NCBI GenBank assembly: GCA_900404475.1
Contig: OUQQ01000045.1
Span: 1 to 57,409, forward strand
Direction: 5' to 3'
DNA length: 57,409 nt
Source of the DNA: Spongospora subterranea
Taxonomy: Eukaryota > Endomyxa > Phytomyxea > Plasmodiophorida > Plasmodiophoridae
Every line of letters begins with the position of its first letter. Positions within the stretch are counted from its first letter, which is position 1. Under the pieces are notes generated by a model. The model searched no databases. It was not told the DNA's origin and saw nothing but the letters and a program-made list of their open reading frames with translations. A program made the translations under genes and the position numbers. This document shows, one piece after another, positions 1-10,743 of this stretch.

Positions 1-291
1 CTTCTCCAGCTCGGCTTAGGTCTCCTGCAGGTGCAGTCATGTTGTCAGGTGCTAGTTCAACAATGTCGAGGGGGCGGTGCCGCTGAAAAATCTCCCCTAA
101 ACCCTAGTTTTCATTTTGATCTAACTTTAGTCGCGGTTTTCTGGGTAGTCTTAGTCTCAGTCCGAAAGTAAAGAAACCAACAGATGGAGAAAGTAAAGCT
201 CCGTTTATTATTGTTTAAGGACTATTGTTTAATGTGCTTGGATAGGCAATCAAACGATTTCCCATCGGGTTTTCGACTATCTTCCAGAATG

Positions 292-1047
292 TCAGCTGCG
301 ACAAAGACAGTTTTCTGGCGTCACACCACTACCAAAGGACCGCGCCTTATCAATAATTGCACCAATCACTGTTCTCCGGCGTTCAGAGAACCTTCTCTCG
401 CTATCGTGGCACCATTTTGATCCCCATCTCCTTTCCAAATCCCTGACTTCTGGACCTCCACCTAGTCTCTCAGACCACTCTCTCCATAAATCCACTACAA
501 ATTGGATTCCTCTGCTCAAATTGTACGGAACTGGGTTCGCACCATCAAATTCGCCTTGATTGACCGGATGACCGACATCACATGGCTCCGTTGGACGACT
601 TTCATCCCATTATTCTTGCCATTTGAGCATTGACTGTGACCGACACCCTGCCAGAAAGTAAATCCCTAAATTCTCCCGCAAAGAAGACAGACCGCATGAT
701 ATCGGATCGATTGTCGCTGCGATTGTTGTCTTCAGATCTTGATGGACTGCAACAACCTTTTCAGACAGTGCTGGCATCACTTGCTGTATCCAATTTTCCG
801 TCGCGTCACAAACTTTGCTGACAGCTGTGAGAAATTCGCAGGCGAAATTACGATAGATATCACAAGAGAATATATTAGCACTCCATAAAGGATGCTCAGC
901 ATACTTAAATGCCAAATCCCGGTTCGCGCAGTAGAGACAGAACCCTGTACGACGACGACGTCGAGTCGTTTCCTCCAACGTAAGTGCAGCACGTGGGGTT
1001 CCAATGGAGGGAAGCGATACTTCTGTAGTCGAGATTAACCGCGTCAA
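292..1047 (-). CDS. GCR1_C-domain protein (possible gene)
   Basis: Two open segments lie in the same minus-strand frame. The downstream one (about 570-292) carries a clear GCR1_C DNA-binding signature: VVDLWREWSERLGGGPEV, then LERRWGSKW and a basic tail. This domain is typical of fungal transcription factors and of Crypton-type elements. The upstream one (1047-610) has an Arg-run (RRRRR) and an amphipathic, possibly coiled-coil stretch. An in-frame TAA at about 612 separates them. A 50-base GT-AG intron spanning that TAA (donor GTGTCGG, acceptor GATGAAAG) would restore one frame, so it may be either a two-exon gene or a decayed copy. No recombinase was seen next to it. Certain about the domain, unsure about the gene model. 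Confidence 0.55.
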
Positions 1048-1417
1048 TCACCATCGGAAACCTTCCCAGTACCAATATTAAAGGGCGTTCTTAAAGAAAC
1101 AAGATGATACGACATAACTACTGTATCCGCCATCATTTGCTCTCAAAAACAGATTGAACCAAACATGGCAGATCGAATGTCCCTCTTTCCCTGCGACATT
1201 GGCTCCGATAGCCAGCCAAAACGTGATGCAGCGTGTAGTAGAACAACGGATATATCAAATACAGAACTAAATCACAACAGGAAAGTTGAATATGTGGGAG
1301 AGGATAATCGGGTAATCGTTCCCTGGTGTATGACACATAGAACTGTTCCGACTCAGACTCTGAACTCATCCTTGCCCGATGGCGAACGGCGCTACTGTTG
1401 CGCCATCCATTCCTCCA

Positions 1418-3730
1418 ATGCGCGTCCTCAACTTGTTGATATTGCTGCTGGTGGCGACCAGACCGACTCGATCTGTGACAACCGAACCTGGTTATGGTTG
1501 GGGCGAACAGCTTGGCTCAGGTCAGGCCAATGCCGCCACAACAATCACATCCTCGACATTCTCGGTATGGATGGAGGAATATCGCTCCAAAGATAGAGAT
1601 TTCGGCTTGTTAAGTGCGTTTTTAGGAATGGGACTCGGGCCCGGGTTCGAAAATTGACGCGTCCCATATCAGTATCGATTCTCAACAGTTGAGCCAAAAG
1701 GGCGAGAACCTCCATTGCCTGATCGATCTAAATCAGATTCCTATTGATTCGGAAATGTTGCCGTCAAAAGACTTTCTCGAGAATCTCGTGCCCGAAAACA
1801 GAAACGCCCACCAGTTTGGTGACAGTTCTTCAATGAATATAGTCGTTCAGCTCATCTTTATATAGAGATTCGGCTTGTTAAGTGCGCTTTTTAGGAATGG
1901 GATTCGGGCCCGGGTTCGAAAAGTGACGCGTCCCATATCAGTATCGATTTTCAACAGTTGAGCCAAGAGAGCGAGAACGTCCATTGCCTGATCGATCTAA
2001 ATCAAATTCCTATTGATTCGGAAATGTTGCCGTCAGAAGACTTTACCGAGAATCTCGTACCCGATAACAGAAACGCCCACCAGTTTGGTGCCAGTTCATC
2101 AAGAAACTTAGCCGTTCAGTCCATGTCCAAATTGTGTTTCGGTTTGCTAAGTTCGTGTTAGGATTGGACCACGAGAACGAGTTCAAACCGTGATGAATCC
2201 CGTATCAGTATTGATAGTCAACAGTCAATAGAAAGTGTAGAGGGCAAAACTTTCGATTGCCGCATTGAAAATACGATCAATTCTCAAAACCAGCCTGTTG
2301 ACGATCGTGAGAATTTCGTGGCAGTAAGCGATTGCCGATAATCGTGATCACCAATATCTGATTATGTCGTACTAGGATGGATTTCCGAAGCAGACTCACA
2401 CAATGGTTCGTTTTCGTAATGGCAAGTACTTAAGGGGATTGAGAATGCTCTGTCGTCGCCTAAACTGGGACCTTATTGAGGTCAAAGACTATGATAGCCT
2501 CTGTGTGTTTCTGGTCAGAACTCTAGTTCCCCGCTCTGTCTGGGGTTTGATGATCACAAACGGTATCGTCTGCTTTAGGCCAAGGGGACGAATTCAGAAC
2601 AGGTCGAGTCTCACAACAGTGTCACCATAACGGAGCACATCATGAAACTACTGTTGGTCGGAAAGTCGGGGAGGGATAAGGTTGAAATCGGACAAAACAA
2701 CATCGATGTTCTTGAAAATAGGCTAATTGCCAAGGCAACCAGCACCCTGCAAAAACTGATCCTAATTTCGAATCTTGTTTTGAAATTGGTCTCTTGCAGA
2801 AGATCGCTCTGCAGTATTAGTCGTCAGGGGATTTTTTTTCTCAAGAACATCTGTATCCCCGTCCTTCAATGTCTTGTGAAATGCTGTGGCAAAGACATGG
2901 ACCTGTTCCAGACACGTTGGGGAACGCGTTTCAATCACCGATTTTTTGGATTGAAATGCTGCCCTGGTCCTAGATCAAATCATAACACCTGCGGTTACCA
3001 GAGGACGAAAATCGTCAGAAACCCTGACAACAGGTATTATTCGCCTTTTTTGAAAAAAAAACTAATTAACATCTGTTCTTTCAGAGACAGAGACTCCTGT
3101 TCATTGGATCTCAAAGCTCTTGCTGTTGCTGTTTCAATGTCAAAAAAAGTAGAAGAAAAGCTCAAACTGTGTTTTGAATTCAACGAGAAATATGAATCCA
3201 GTTACCCTTTTGCTGACAAGTCTCTCCGACAATATTATAACCAGTGTCCGAAACCCATCTGGGGGTGCTTTGTTCATCACTGTGGCCAAAATATAAATGA
3301 GTGGATTCGAAAATGGGGCTCTGAATTCTCACATTGGCAATTCTGCGCGCGGAATTGTCAGGGATTGGAGTCCATTGAATGCGGATCGACCGACCGACCA
3401 TTTGATATTCCTGCAAGACTTGATCTTCGCAAAAGATCAACCCGAGACCTCCTCCCAGCGCTTTCCGAAATTCTCGAGCAGTATAAACAGTTCGTGATTG
3501 CGAAAACAGCGTCAATGAGATCGCCTCACCCGGATTTAACCACTTTTATCAGAAGGTGGCGTCCTGTTTACAATTGTTTAGATCGTCATTGCGCTGGAAG
3601 TGTTGAGGAATTTATTCGGAGATGGGGAGAATCAGTACGCTACACCATGTTTAGTCGCGATTGCTGTCCTGGAACAGGAACAAAGGAATCTGATATCTGT
3701 CAATATGATTCTCGGTCATCCCAAGGTTAG
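1418..3730 (+). CDS. Secreted multi-exon protein with tandem exons and Cys-rich repeats
   Basis: Unrecognised family. Proposed exons 1418-1564, 1626-1841, 1895-2110, 2162-2323, 2376-2602, 2674-3033 and 3085-3730 give 657 codons plus stop. The protein opens with a signal peptide (MRVLNLLILLLVATRP); an in-frame ATG at 1379 would add 13 residues, and 1418 is preferred because it puts the hydrophobic core at the N-terminus. Exons 2, 3 and 4 are phase-0 copies of one unit. The C-terminal half has three diverged Cys modules with a shared W-G and CCPG/NCQG ending, at about 2800-2980, 3170-3370 and 3540-3690. The intron at 3034-3084 is 51 bases with no frame break. The exon 5/6 junction is the least certain. 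Probably an extracellular or cell-surface protein. Confidence 0.6.
1626..2323 (+). repeat. Tandem triplication of a phase-0 coding exon
   Basis: Three consecutive units each begin right after a TAG acceptor with Glu/Asp-Trp, then S(H/R)ISID.QQ. Units 1 and 2 are each 72 codons and differ at 11 of 72 residues. Unit 3 is 54 codons and much more diverged. The intervening introns (1842-1894, 2111-2161) are also copies of each other and share TTGTTAAG/TTGCTAAG before the acceptor. Confidence 0.75.
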
Positions 3731-4099
3731 ATAACGGTTGACTCTTCAATGACTCAACAAATACTGTAGATGATCTCAAATAAACCTGATGTGTTTAAGG
3801 ACAGTTTCACAAGGGGTTATAGGATTATTCTCTTTTATTCATACAAACTTTTTCTCGGTATATTTCGTTGGATTCTGGTCAACATTGGCCGAGATACATA
3901 TGTGGATTCAACATCTTCCTCCGCTATGGACTAGGTAGGCAACTCACGTTCGATTGATGTCGATGGATTTTGTTGTTGAGTCTGATGAATGGGTGAAGTC
4001 GGCTACCATCAGATAGGTATGGTATGGTATACAAAGTTTGGCGGGTTCGTATTGGTCGGGTAATCCTGTGCACTCCCATGTTTTCCCTACTTCCGCCTG
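3731..4099. other. Gene-free stretch
   Basis: Downstream flank of the secreted-protein gene. No open frame with protein-like composition on either strand and no strong repeat seen. Confidence 0.5.
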
Positions 4100-4711
4100 G
4101 CCACTACAAGTAGATTGGGTAGTACAAAGAAGTTAATCTGAAAACTTTCAAATATATTGAGGCGTATAAAGTGTAAAAGGACGCTCCGAAGTTCAAAATT
4201 ATTGCGGCAAGCCGCCCACACAATTGTTCTCAGTATCAAACGACAACTTGTGTGGGCGGCCGCTATCATTTTGAACTTCGGAGCGTCCTTCAACACTTTA
4301 TACGCCGCGATAAATTTGAAAGTTCTCAGAGTAACCTCTTTGTACTGCGTAAGGGCTTCCTCGAATGCCATCTGCTCGTTCCAACCCGAGGGCAGATCGT
4401 TAAAAAACTTGTTGATTTCCACAGAATTTTTGTACTGCTTTACAGCAATCGCTCCAGTGGCTCTGCAGAGACTGCTGCGTCATCATCACGACACTTGTGT
4501 CCGTCTGCCGCTCCTGCTTCCATAGAAAAAGAATGCACGCCCAGAAAGTTGATGCTTGCTGATCGGCACCCACAATAGGATCACACGAAACGGCCAACCA
4601 ACTGGAAGCCAGCAAAGCTGTTTCTTTGACAGAAACATTCTTCTTTCTCTCTCTTTTTTCGCTTGGACTTTGGAGCTGCTGGACAGAGCCATCGTTGGTG
4701 GGGTGAAACCC
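4100..4711 (-). pseudogene. MYB/SANT-like (NAM-associated type) DNA-binding protein, frameshifted
   Basis: Read on the minus strand, the segment from about 4711 to 4408 shows the usual order of this widespread family: a basic start, then SWLAVSCDPIVGADQQ, STFW, and a later SLQSHWSDCCKAVQKFC. The frame then breaks in a run of six A (4402-4407 on the plus strand). One base fewer would continue into NDLPSGWNEQ, ALTQYKE and FKFIAAYKVLKDAPKF, the expected second half. The C-terminal part overlaps an inverted duplication. No intron explains the break, so it is read as a pseudogene, or less likely a homopolymer sequencing error. Such proteins are often linked to DNA transposons. Confidence 0.55.
4122..4345. 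repeat. Imperfect inverted repeat (fold-back), arms about 105 bp
   Basis: The left arm starts GTACAAAGAAGTTA and the right arm ends TAACCTCTTTGTAC. The arms pair through GGACGCTCCGAAGTTCAAAAT and GCCGCCCACACAA, with a short loop near 4227-4241. The right arm is the 3' coding part of the MYB/SANT-like gene; the left arm is its inverted, more mutated copy. Confidence 0.85.
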
Positions 4712-4744
4712 TTATCCTTTGAGTCAATTGTCCCAACAAACTAA

Positions 4745-5260
4745 TTTAGCCTTTGCTATCCGGCTGGGTATTTATACCCAAGCTGCAAACCCCTGGCAAA
4801 TTTTTTAGCCAGTCGCTGGCTAAATCTTGACCGGTGAATGTGACGTTAGGCTAAATACAATATTTACCCTATCAGATACGCATCAGTTTGTCGGTTTGTC
4901 CAAATGCTTACCCGGACTGGGTCGGCTGCTGCTGCTGTTCACGAGCTTCTACTAAAACACAGTTAAAACAGATGACAAATATTAACCAACATCCGTACAT
5001 TGTTGCACTAACCGATTTACCAGCACCCGGCGCGCGCAGTGCCCCATTGTATATCTTCAAATGACTTCAATGGCTTCTTCAACACCGCACTGACGATATT
5101 TTTCCTGGACTTGATTCCATTGTCATTCAAAGTAATGAGACTTTTATTTTGATTTCGAAAAAATGATTCACAAATAGCGAAAACAGCTCAGATCATATTC
5201 AACGGGTAGTCATATTAGTCACAGCAGAACTGTCTGTTGTTGTTGAATCTGAGTTGATTC
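4745..5260. other. Gene-free stretch
   Basis: No supported coding sequence. Only short open frames without recognisable motifs were seen. Confidence 0.4.
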
Positions 5261-5371
5261 CTATACCAACGTCAGGTTGTGGAAATCGGACGGATTCCAA
5301 TTCAATTCTTTGTGGAACTTGACGGAAAGGCTGCGAATCGTACGAGTTCCCCCTGCTATGCCTATAGAGCC

Positions 5372-5476
5372 GACGATGGTGTAAGAAAAGTGATCATCGG
5401 ACAATGGGTTTAAAACGATGAACGCACACTTCCCTGGGTGTCGCAAGAACATTTCGCGAACGTCCGCGATGGCGCG
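5372..5476 (-). repeat. Dispersed repeat, copy 1 (possibly coding on minus strand)
   Basis: About 105 bases, very similar to 6392-6497 in the same orientation. The minus strand is open in both copies and encodes the shared pattern REMFLRH.GKCAFI and LSDD.FSYTIV. Unrecognised family. The open frame runs on to 5261 in this copy, so it may be an exon of a small gene or an element-borne gene. Confidence 0.6.
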
Positions 5477-6252
5477 TTTAAAAAGCATTTTTTGTGAGCA
5501 ACGCAATCAGCATTGGCCTAACCATTATTTCGTTCGTCGTGAGCTTCCACCCGTCTCTGATTATCGGGATTCGATAAGAGACGATGCTTCATTGTTGAAA
5601 TTTCGGGAGTCAAGATCTACCGCATAAGGGGATTTCAGTGAATTTTTCCAGGAATCTTTTGAACAGAAAAAAATCCACCTGACATCGAAAGGTGGATGCC
5701 GTTCCTGAAAAAGTGATTATTTTGTGTAGTGTTCGCTTTAGCCAGGGGGAGTATGGGCTAGTCAGTTGATACCTATTGATACAATGGGATTGCTCTGATG
5801 TGCAGACAATCCAACATCCAATTTCGGAATTCTGCCCATCGATTTCGGGTTTGGCCAACCTGAAATCGAAATCTCTAATGCAGACAGGGAATCACCAGAT
5901 TTCCTCAGTTGCAATCGATACTTATTGTCAACTTATGTCTCCTCGTATTGCCCAACTTTTTTCAACATATAGTTGTGTTATATTGTCCATTAGACTTTCA
6001 TGCCGACAGTTCACCCTTTATCTTCAATACATTGTTGTCAAGTCCATTTTGTACCATTGGGTGTTGACCTGGATTACCACTCCTGTCACCCTCATATAAA
6101 CAATTGTGCACCAGAAAATTCGCTTCTGTTCGGAACGGTCGGCTAAAATACTGTGGTTTTTCATGGTTGAGGGATCGGAAGAATCCGCATTCCCTCTATC
6201 AGTATCAGTGCACAACGTTATCTTTAATCAGTAAGTAATAACAGACTCAAAC

Positions 6253-6294
6253 TGCTGATTCAACATCTCAACTTGCTGATTCAACATCTCAACT
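6253..6294 (+). repeat. Perfect 21-bp tandem duplication
   Basis: Two adjacent identical copies of a 21-base unit starting TGCTGATTCAACATCTC. Seen directly. Confidence 0.9.
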
Positions 6295-6391
6295 TGCGTT
6301 TTATGAATTTTCATTGACGTCTTTGCATGTGTCCATGGAAAATTTCACTTGGAAAAGAGTAAATCCTGATATAGTGAGTAAAACTAGAGCA

Positions 6392-6497
6392 GACGATGGT
6401 GTAAGAAAAGTCATCATCGGACAATGTGTCTAAATGGATGAACGCACATTTCCCAAGGTGTCGCAAGAACATTTCCCGACCGTCCGCAAATGGCGCG
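6392..6497 (-). repeat. Dispersed repeat, copy 2
   Basis: Second copy of the 105-base unit at 5372. The minus-strand frame is preserved (REMFLRHLGKCAFI, LSDDDFSYTIV) although flanks differ, which suggests some selection on the peptide or a recent duplication. Confidence 0.6.
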
Positions 6498-6599
6498 ATT
6501 CCCTCCTTCGATAATTCTCTGCATTGTAAAATAATTGAAAAACCGAAATCGTGTTCTATATTACAGTGCATGACATTCTTTTGAGTTCAATATATCAGC

Positions 6600-7659
6600 T
6601 GTCTATACAAGACCAGCTGTGGAGACTGTTGCATGTCAAACCACGAACATCAGCAATACAGACCTAGATTTGGGATATTTTGTAAATTACGCGTTCCTTT
6701 TTTCCTATCTTTCTACTTGCAACTGGCTACTCCAGTACTGAGGCGTCCCTGCCCAAAAACACTTCAGGTGCTGTCCGGGTCGACAGGCGCTTAGCTTGAA
6801 CAGGGTGGGGCTCGGAAGATCCCCATCGAGTAAATTACGAATCTGGAGCTCCCATCGGGCCAATCTGTCGGCGCTATGGCGCTTGATCACTGAAAATTAG
6901 TAACAGTTAGGGTAAATCGATATGGGGGTTCCATTTGTAAGAAGAAGTCTGCAATATTGATCTCGCAGTGGTTATTTCGGAGCCGCAGTGCACTACTTTT
7001 TGGTTTATCTTTAGAATTTGATCGTTCGATCAATGCGTTCGTCGTTGCGTATTTTGAAGAAAAGCGAGGTACTTCTTCCTGTAATGCTTCCGTCTATGAG
7101 CACTACACACAAGACATGACCCTCATTTCCAACAATTTTTTTTGGAAACTTGCTACAATCGAATTTTTTCGAAGCAGAAAAGAGAGTCTGACCAGGTGGT
7201 TCGCGAACGAAGCTCACTTGCCCAACCTTGAATTCCACCATCGAATATCCAAAAAACAATAAACCACGTCTACCAACCCTACCGAAATCGGGCTTGTCAT
7301 GTTAAAAATTTGAGTGTGCATCGTATTTACACTCATATTATATTGTACTCGCGAGGGAAGATAAAATTTAGATGGTAGACCATTTTTAGATCATCTTAGA
7401 ACCACCTGGCCAAGGAAACGACACCGAAGGCACATCTGACGCAAAAGTTGCCAAACTATGTCTATTGCGAAGATAGCTCCTGTTTTATCTTGTTGCTGGA
7501 TACTCAGACCAAAGCCGTAAGAGGAATTTACTCCTTTAACCATATTATACCTTATTTAGCAGCGGACGCGAGGACACAAAATAACATTGCTGGGCCTGCA
7601 CGATATACACTCGAAGAGAGTTCAGTGCCGAAAGCAGAGTTTGCAATGTTGTGGAAAAA
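6600..7659. other. Stretch with uncertain short ORFs
   Basis: Overlapping open frames on both strands at about 6957-7262 (plus) and 7011-7259 (minus) each look partly protein-like, but neither has a recognised domain and no splice model could be supported. No gene is called. Confidence 0.3.
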
Positions 7660-8962
7660 TTATGATAACAATGTATATTTCTCGTATGTTTTGGATGGAT
7701 CGTAAACTTCCCATCTCGAACATGGGAATACATGTTTATTACGCTCATACCATGAACGGGTCATCACCTGGTTCAAGGTTCAGAGTTGAAATTTGGTTAG
7801 CATTTGAACCAATGAGTACCTTGCCAGCATGGCTCTCATCCTTCTCAACCGTAGCGTCTGCTAGCAGTCGTATATCTTCGTGAACATCAAAAGAAAACAA
7901 CGGCCCGCTCTTCCTGAATTTGTTTCGCAAAAATCAACGCAATGAAAACCATCGGAAATTGTATGATTATTCAGACCCTCGAGCTTTGTTGATAAGTAAA
8001 TCATAGAAAGTGTAATGATGCGGAATAATTAGATCCTGAAAGGTTTGGGTTTGTTTACACGAGAGCACCATGGCTGAAAATGACGCCCTACCTCTTTGAC
8101 GTAAACTAGGTTTTCAGCAGATACTCCTCTCAGCTGAGGGAATTCCTTACATAACAGCTTTCGAGCAACTTCAAGAAACTGATCACCGATGAGTCCACGA
8201 AGAAATAATAACGAATGCATGGCAACCTGGTCGATCCTAAAACCTTTCAATACAGAACAAGAGTTTCGATTCCCCGATCCGTCCCAGTACGAGAAAACGA
8301 TTTCAAGAGACTCTTGCTTCATCTGATGTAAAAATGTTAAACTGGCAGAAAAACCACGAGCTGAAGCTGACCGACAAACCTTTTCTTGTCTTTCGCGCCA
8401 TTCCACCTCGAACTTCTCTCTCAGCATCCTTTCTTCTGCATCACGATCAGTATCTCGAAGATACGACGTATCGACGGATGGGTTCTTTACTATGCGGGCA
8501 TCGACTAATCCATGTTTGAGACGGTATCATTGACAAACACGGCGAGCACAGCGATCACCTGGTGAAACGTCAGCTTCACAAACAGCATCTTCCTCGAAAG
8601 ATAACACATTGATTCGCTGCTTTTTTTTGCTTTGTTTTCTAATCTCTTTAAGTTTTCTCTTCTCGGCTTCTGACCGCAACAAATCGATTTGAGCTTTCTT
8701 TTGTCTGAATTCACTGGCAGACAGCAGACCGACAGTATCCGACTTAAACTGACTCTCCAAAGTGTGACCTATGGAGTAGTACGGCACTAAGAACTCAAGT
8801 GTAAATTCGGTGCGAGATCGGCTGACTTTGGTCAGTTTTGAATGTTGACTCGAGTTTTTTCAGCTCCTCCTCCTTCTTCAGCGCAGCCGTTTGCACAGCG
8901 AACCTCTCGGCCTCTTCCTTCCTGGCCTGCAGCAGTTGAACTCTCCGGTTCATTGATGACAT
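7660..8962 (-). CDS. XAP5/FAM50 family protein
   Basis: Nuclear RNA-processing or transcription-linked protein (FAM50A/XAP5 family). Exon 1 is 8827-8962 (start [15 protein letters not shown] at 8962), exon 2 8559-8786, exon 3 from 8504. Later exons carry the family's hallmark C-terminus in order: [63 protein letters not shown] and [19 protein letters not shown], ending at TAA 7660-7662. The N-terminal half has Lys/Glu-rich coiled coil and SDTVGLL, matching the family's STVGLV. Introns are 40-60 bases. The usual acidic mid-region is short. The family is reported to support splicing and, in flagellates, ciliary gene expression. Confidence 0.9.
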
Positions 8963-9035
8963 GATTTCCGGATCTCGCCAGCGTAGATGTAAAATTCCAG
9001 GACACGCTAAATGTCACCTGACGAGGTTTGAACTT

Positions 9036-9549
9036 TTATAACCGATGTCCGGAATATCGTTCTTTGTTGTTTACCGTGTAATTTGTGGGGCATCTCCACA
9101 GCGCGCAATATTTGACCTTCTGCTGTGCGTTATCAAACATACTGCGCAACAACGCAATTTTTGAATCACCACCGCAACCAGAGTCCAGAGGAAAGCCCGT
9201 GGGTCGGAGTCTGCTGAGTGGCGATGAAGCACGAGAGTTCAAGCACTTGTCGAGGAACTTTACACCGACTTTTGTTTTGGTCAATCGGTCATGTGGGCGA
9301 CGACGCTGCAATTCGTTCAGATCTTTCCGGTGCGAAATTACGCCCTTCGCCGCAAATCCAGATAATTCTGTATAACCGTCTCGACAAGTGCTCTCGTTAT
9401 CACTTCCAGGATATTCAAGAGCCAAGGGGAAACGGATCCGAGAATTTGTGGGAGATCAAATCATTGAAGTGCTCATATTGTGTAAATTCAACCGTTTCCC
9501 GCTCAAACTGTTCCGCTACTATACTATTGTCGTTTATATCCGGAATCAT
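9036..9549 (-). CDS. Hypothetical protein, probably two exons
   Basis: A minus-strand reading starts at ATG 9549 (MIPDINDNSIVAEQFERE) and must splice near 9420-9370 to reach the long open segment ending at 9036 (…HRKDLNELQRRRPHDRL, …ALLRSMFDNAQQ). An AG acceptor after TTATACAG and candidate GT or GC donors exist, but the exact junction is not fixed. Composition looks protein-like; no domain was recognised. It ends 73 bases upstream of the XAP5 start on the same strand. The opposite strand also has an open frame here, so strand choice is tentative. Confidence 0.3.
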
Positions 9550-9659
9550 GGCACTATCCCACCTTATAATATACCGAATACTCTCAGCCTCCGCCGTTCA
9601 TCCACCGACCCTTTTCGGGAACCGCCACACTCATGATGACCGCTATTCTGCTTAAGTCT

Positions 9660-10152
9660 TTATGGTCTTGACTTTCGGGAACGGGCGGAGAGGCGACTTC
9701 CACAAATAACATGGGAATGCGCCACATCTTTCTGAGGTCGGGCGGTGTCGGGAGAGAGCGGAACAGCTGTAATCGGCATACTGAATGACAGGGAAACCTG
9801 GTAAATCATTTATCACACGCTTCCCCAGAGCAACTTAAGTGATCTATTCTGAATCATTAAATCGCCGTCAAGAACTCGATTTCAAAAGTCGAACACGATG
9901 TTGAATATCCGGATGTTGAATATTCGGGGAACACCAATTGACTGGAATAAACGCTCGGATGGCGATAGCGGCCAATGCCCAGGATTTCTCCGCTGGCATT
10001 TGTCCATCAAAGCGTAAGCGTGTAGTTCATCTTCTGATGACTCTCAAGACAATCAACAACCGAAACGGCAACGAACACGATCTCGTTGACCGAACAAAAG
10101 CGGACTGATCACTAAGGTTGCAAGTATAGTTCAACAAGTACCGATCACCTAC
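9660..10152. other. No supported gene
   Basis: Only short frames. It could hold the remaining exons of the minus-strand candidate at 10153-10310. Confidence 0.3.
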
Positions 10153-10310
10153 AGTTCCGCCAAATAATTCCCTTAAAATTATAATAGTGGTCTGTCCCAT
10201 CATGAACCGATAACGAATCGGCGCAATGCCGATGAGATCGTTGATTATTCTGGCCACGCGTCGCAGCAAATACGGATTATGATGGAAGTGATCGTCCTCT
10301 CGTTTTTTTG
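10153..10310 (-). CDS. Candidate internal exon of an unidentified gene
   Basis: Between a CAG acceptor (10311-10312) and a GTAGGT donor the minus strand is open and protein-like (NPYLLRRVARIINDLIG, APIRYRFMMGQTTIIILREL). No family recognised. No start or stop exon could be placed, so this is only an exon candidate. Confidence 0.25.
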
Positions 10311-10743
10311 CTGTTCATTTGTCAAGTATTTGCGAATTTGTTAGTCAGTTTTCGTCGTTATCACCATTATATTCTACTAGCTGCCACGTGTAATTGTGAC
10401 AATTTCCGGTTGTATCTGAGAACGACCAGTGACCAAAGGGATCATGATCATGGTTTGGCACAATCGCATTCATGCTTTCCTATAAATCTTGTGGCTGTAT
10501 TACTAATATTCACATTATTACGGGTTCATGTTGATGCCATTTCTGCCGAGATCGTATTCTACGCCGATGGTTCCATAATCACCAACGATCATCGCAATTG
10601 TGCTCTGAATCGAATGTCGTTTCGTGGTAAATACGTGAAACCCACATATACGGTAGTTTTGGCTAATAAACGGCCGTTGTTTGCCATGAACGGTCCGGGG
10701 CCGGTTGACTTCACTGTAATACAATTGAACTCGGGACGGGACG

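Noticed and set aside
1626..1665. GGGTTCGAAA resembling a tRNA B-box (also near 1911)
   Set aside because: No matching A-box, acceptor stem or anticodon arm; the sequence is explained by the duplicated coding exons.
7448..7705. Plus-strand 85-codon protein-like frame
   Set aside because: It overlaps the XAP5 3' exon on the minus strand, starts with TTG and has no domain.
9085..9375. Plus-strand frame opposite the 9.0-9.5 kb hypothetical gene
   Set aside because: No ATG start, Arg/Cys-rich composition typical of an antisense shadow; kept only as a caveat.
10308..10743. Long plus-strand frame running into the OTC-like start, with a hydrophobic stretch
   Set aside because: No ATG near its beginning, no domain, and it overlaps the OTC-like first exon in another frame.
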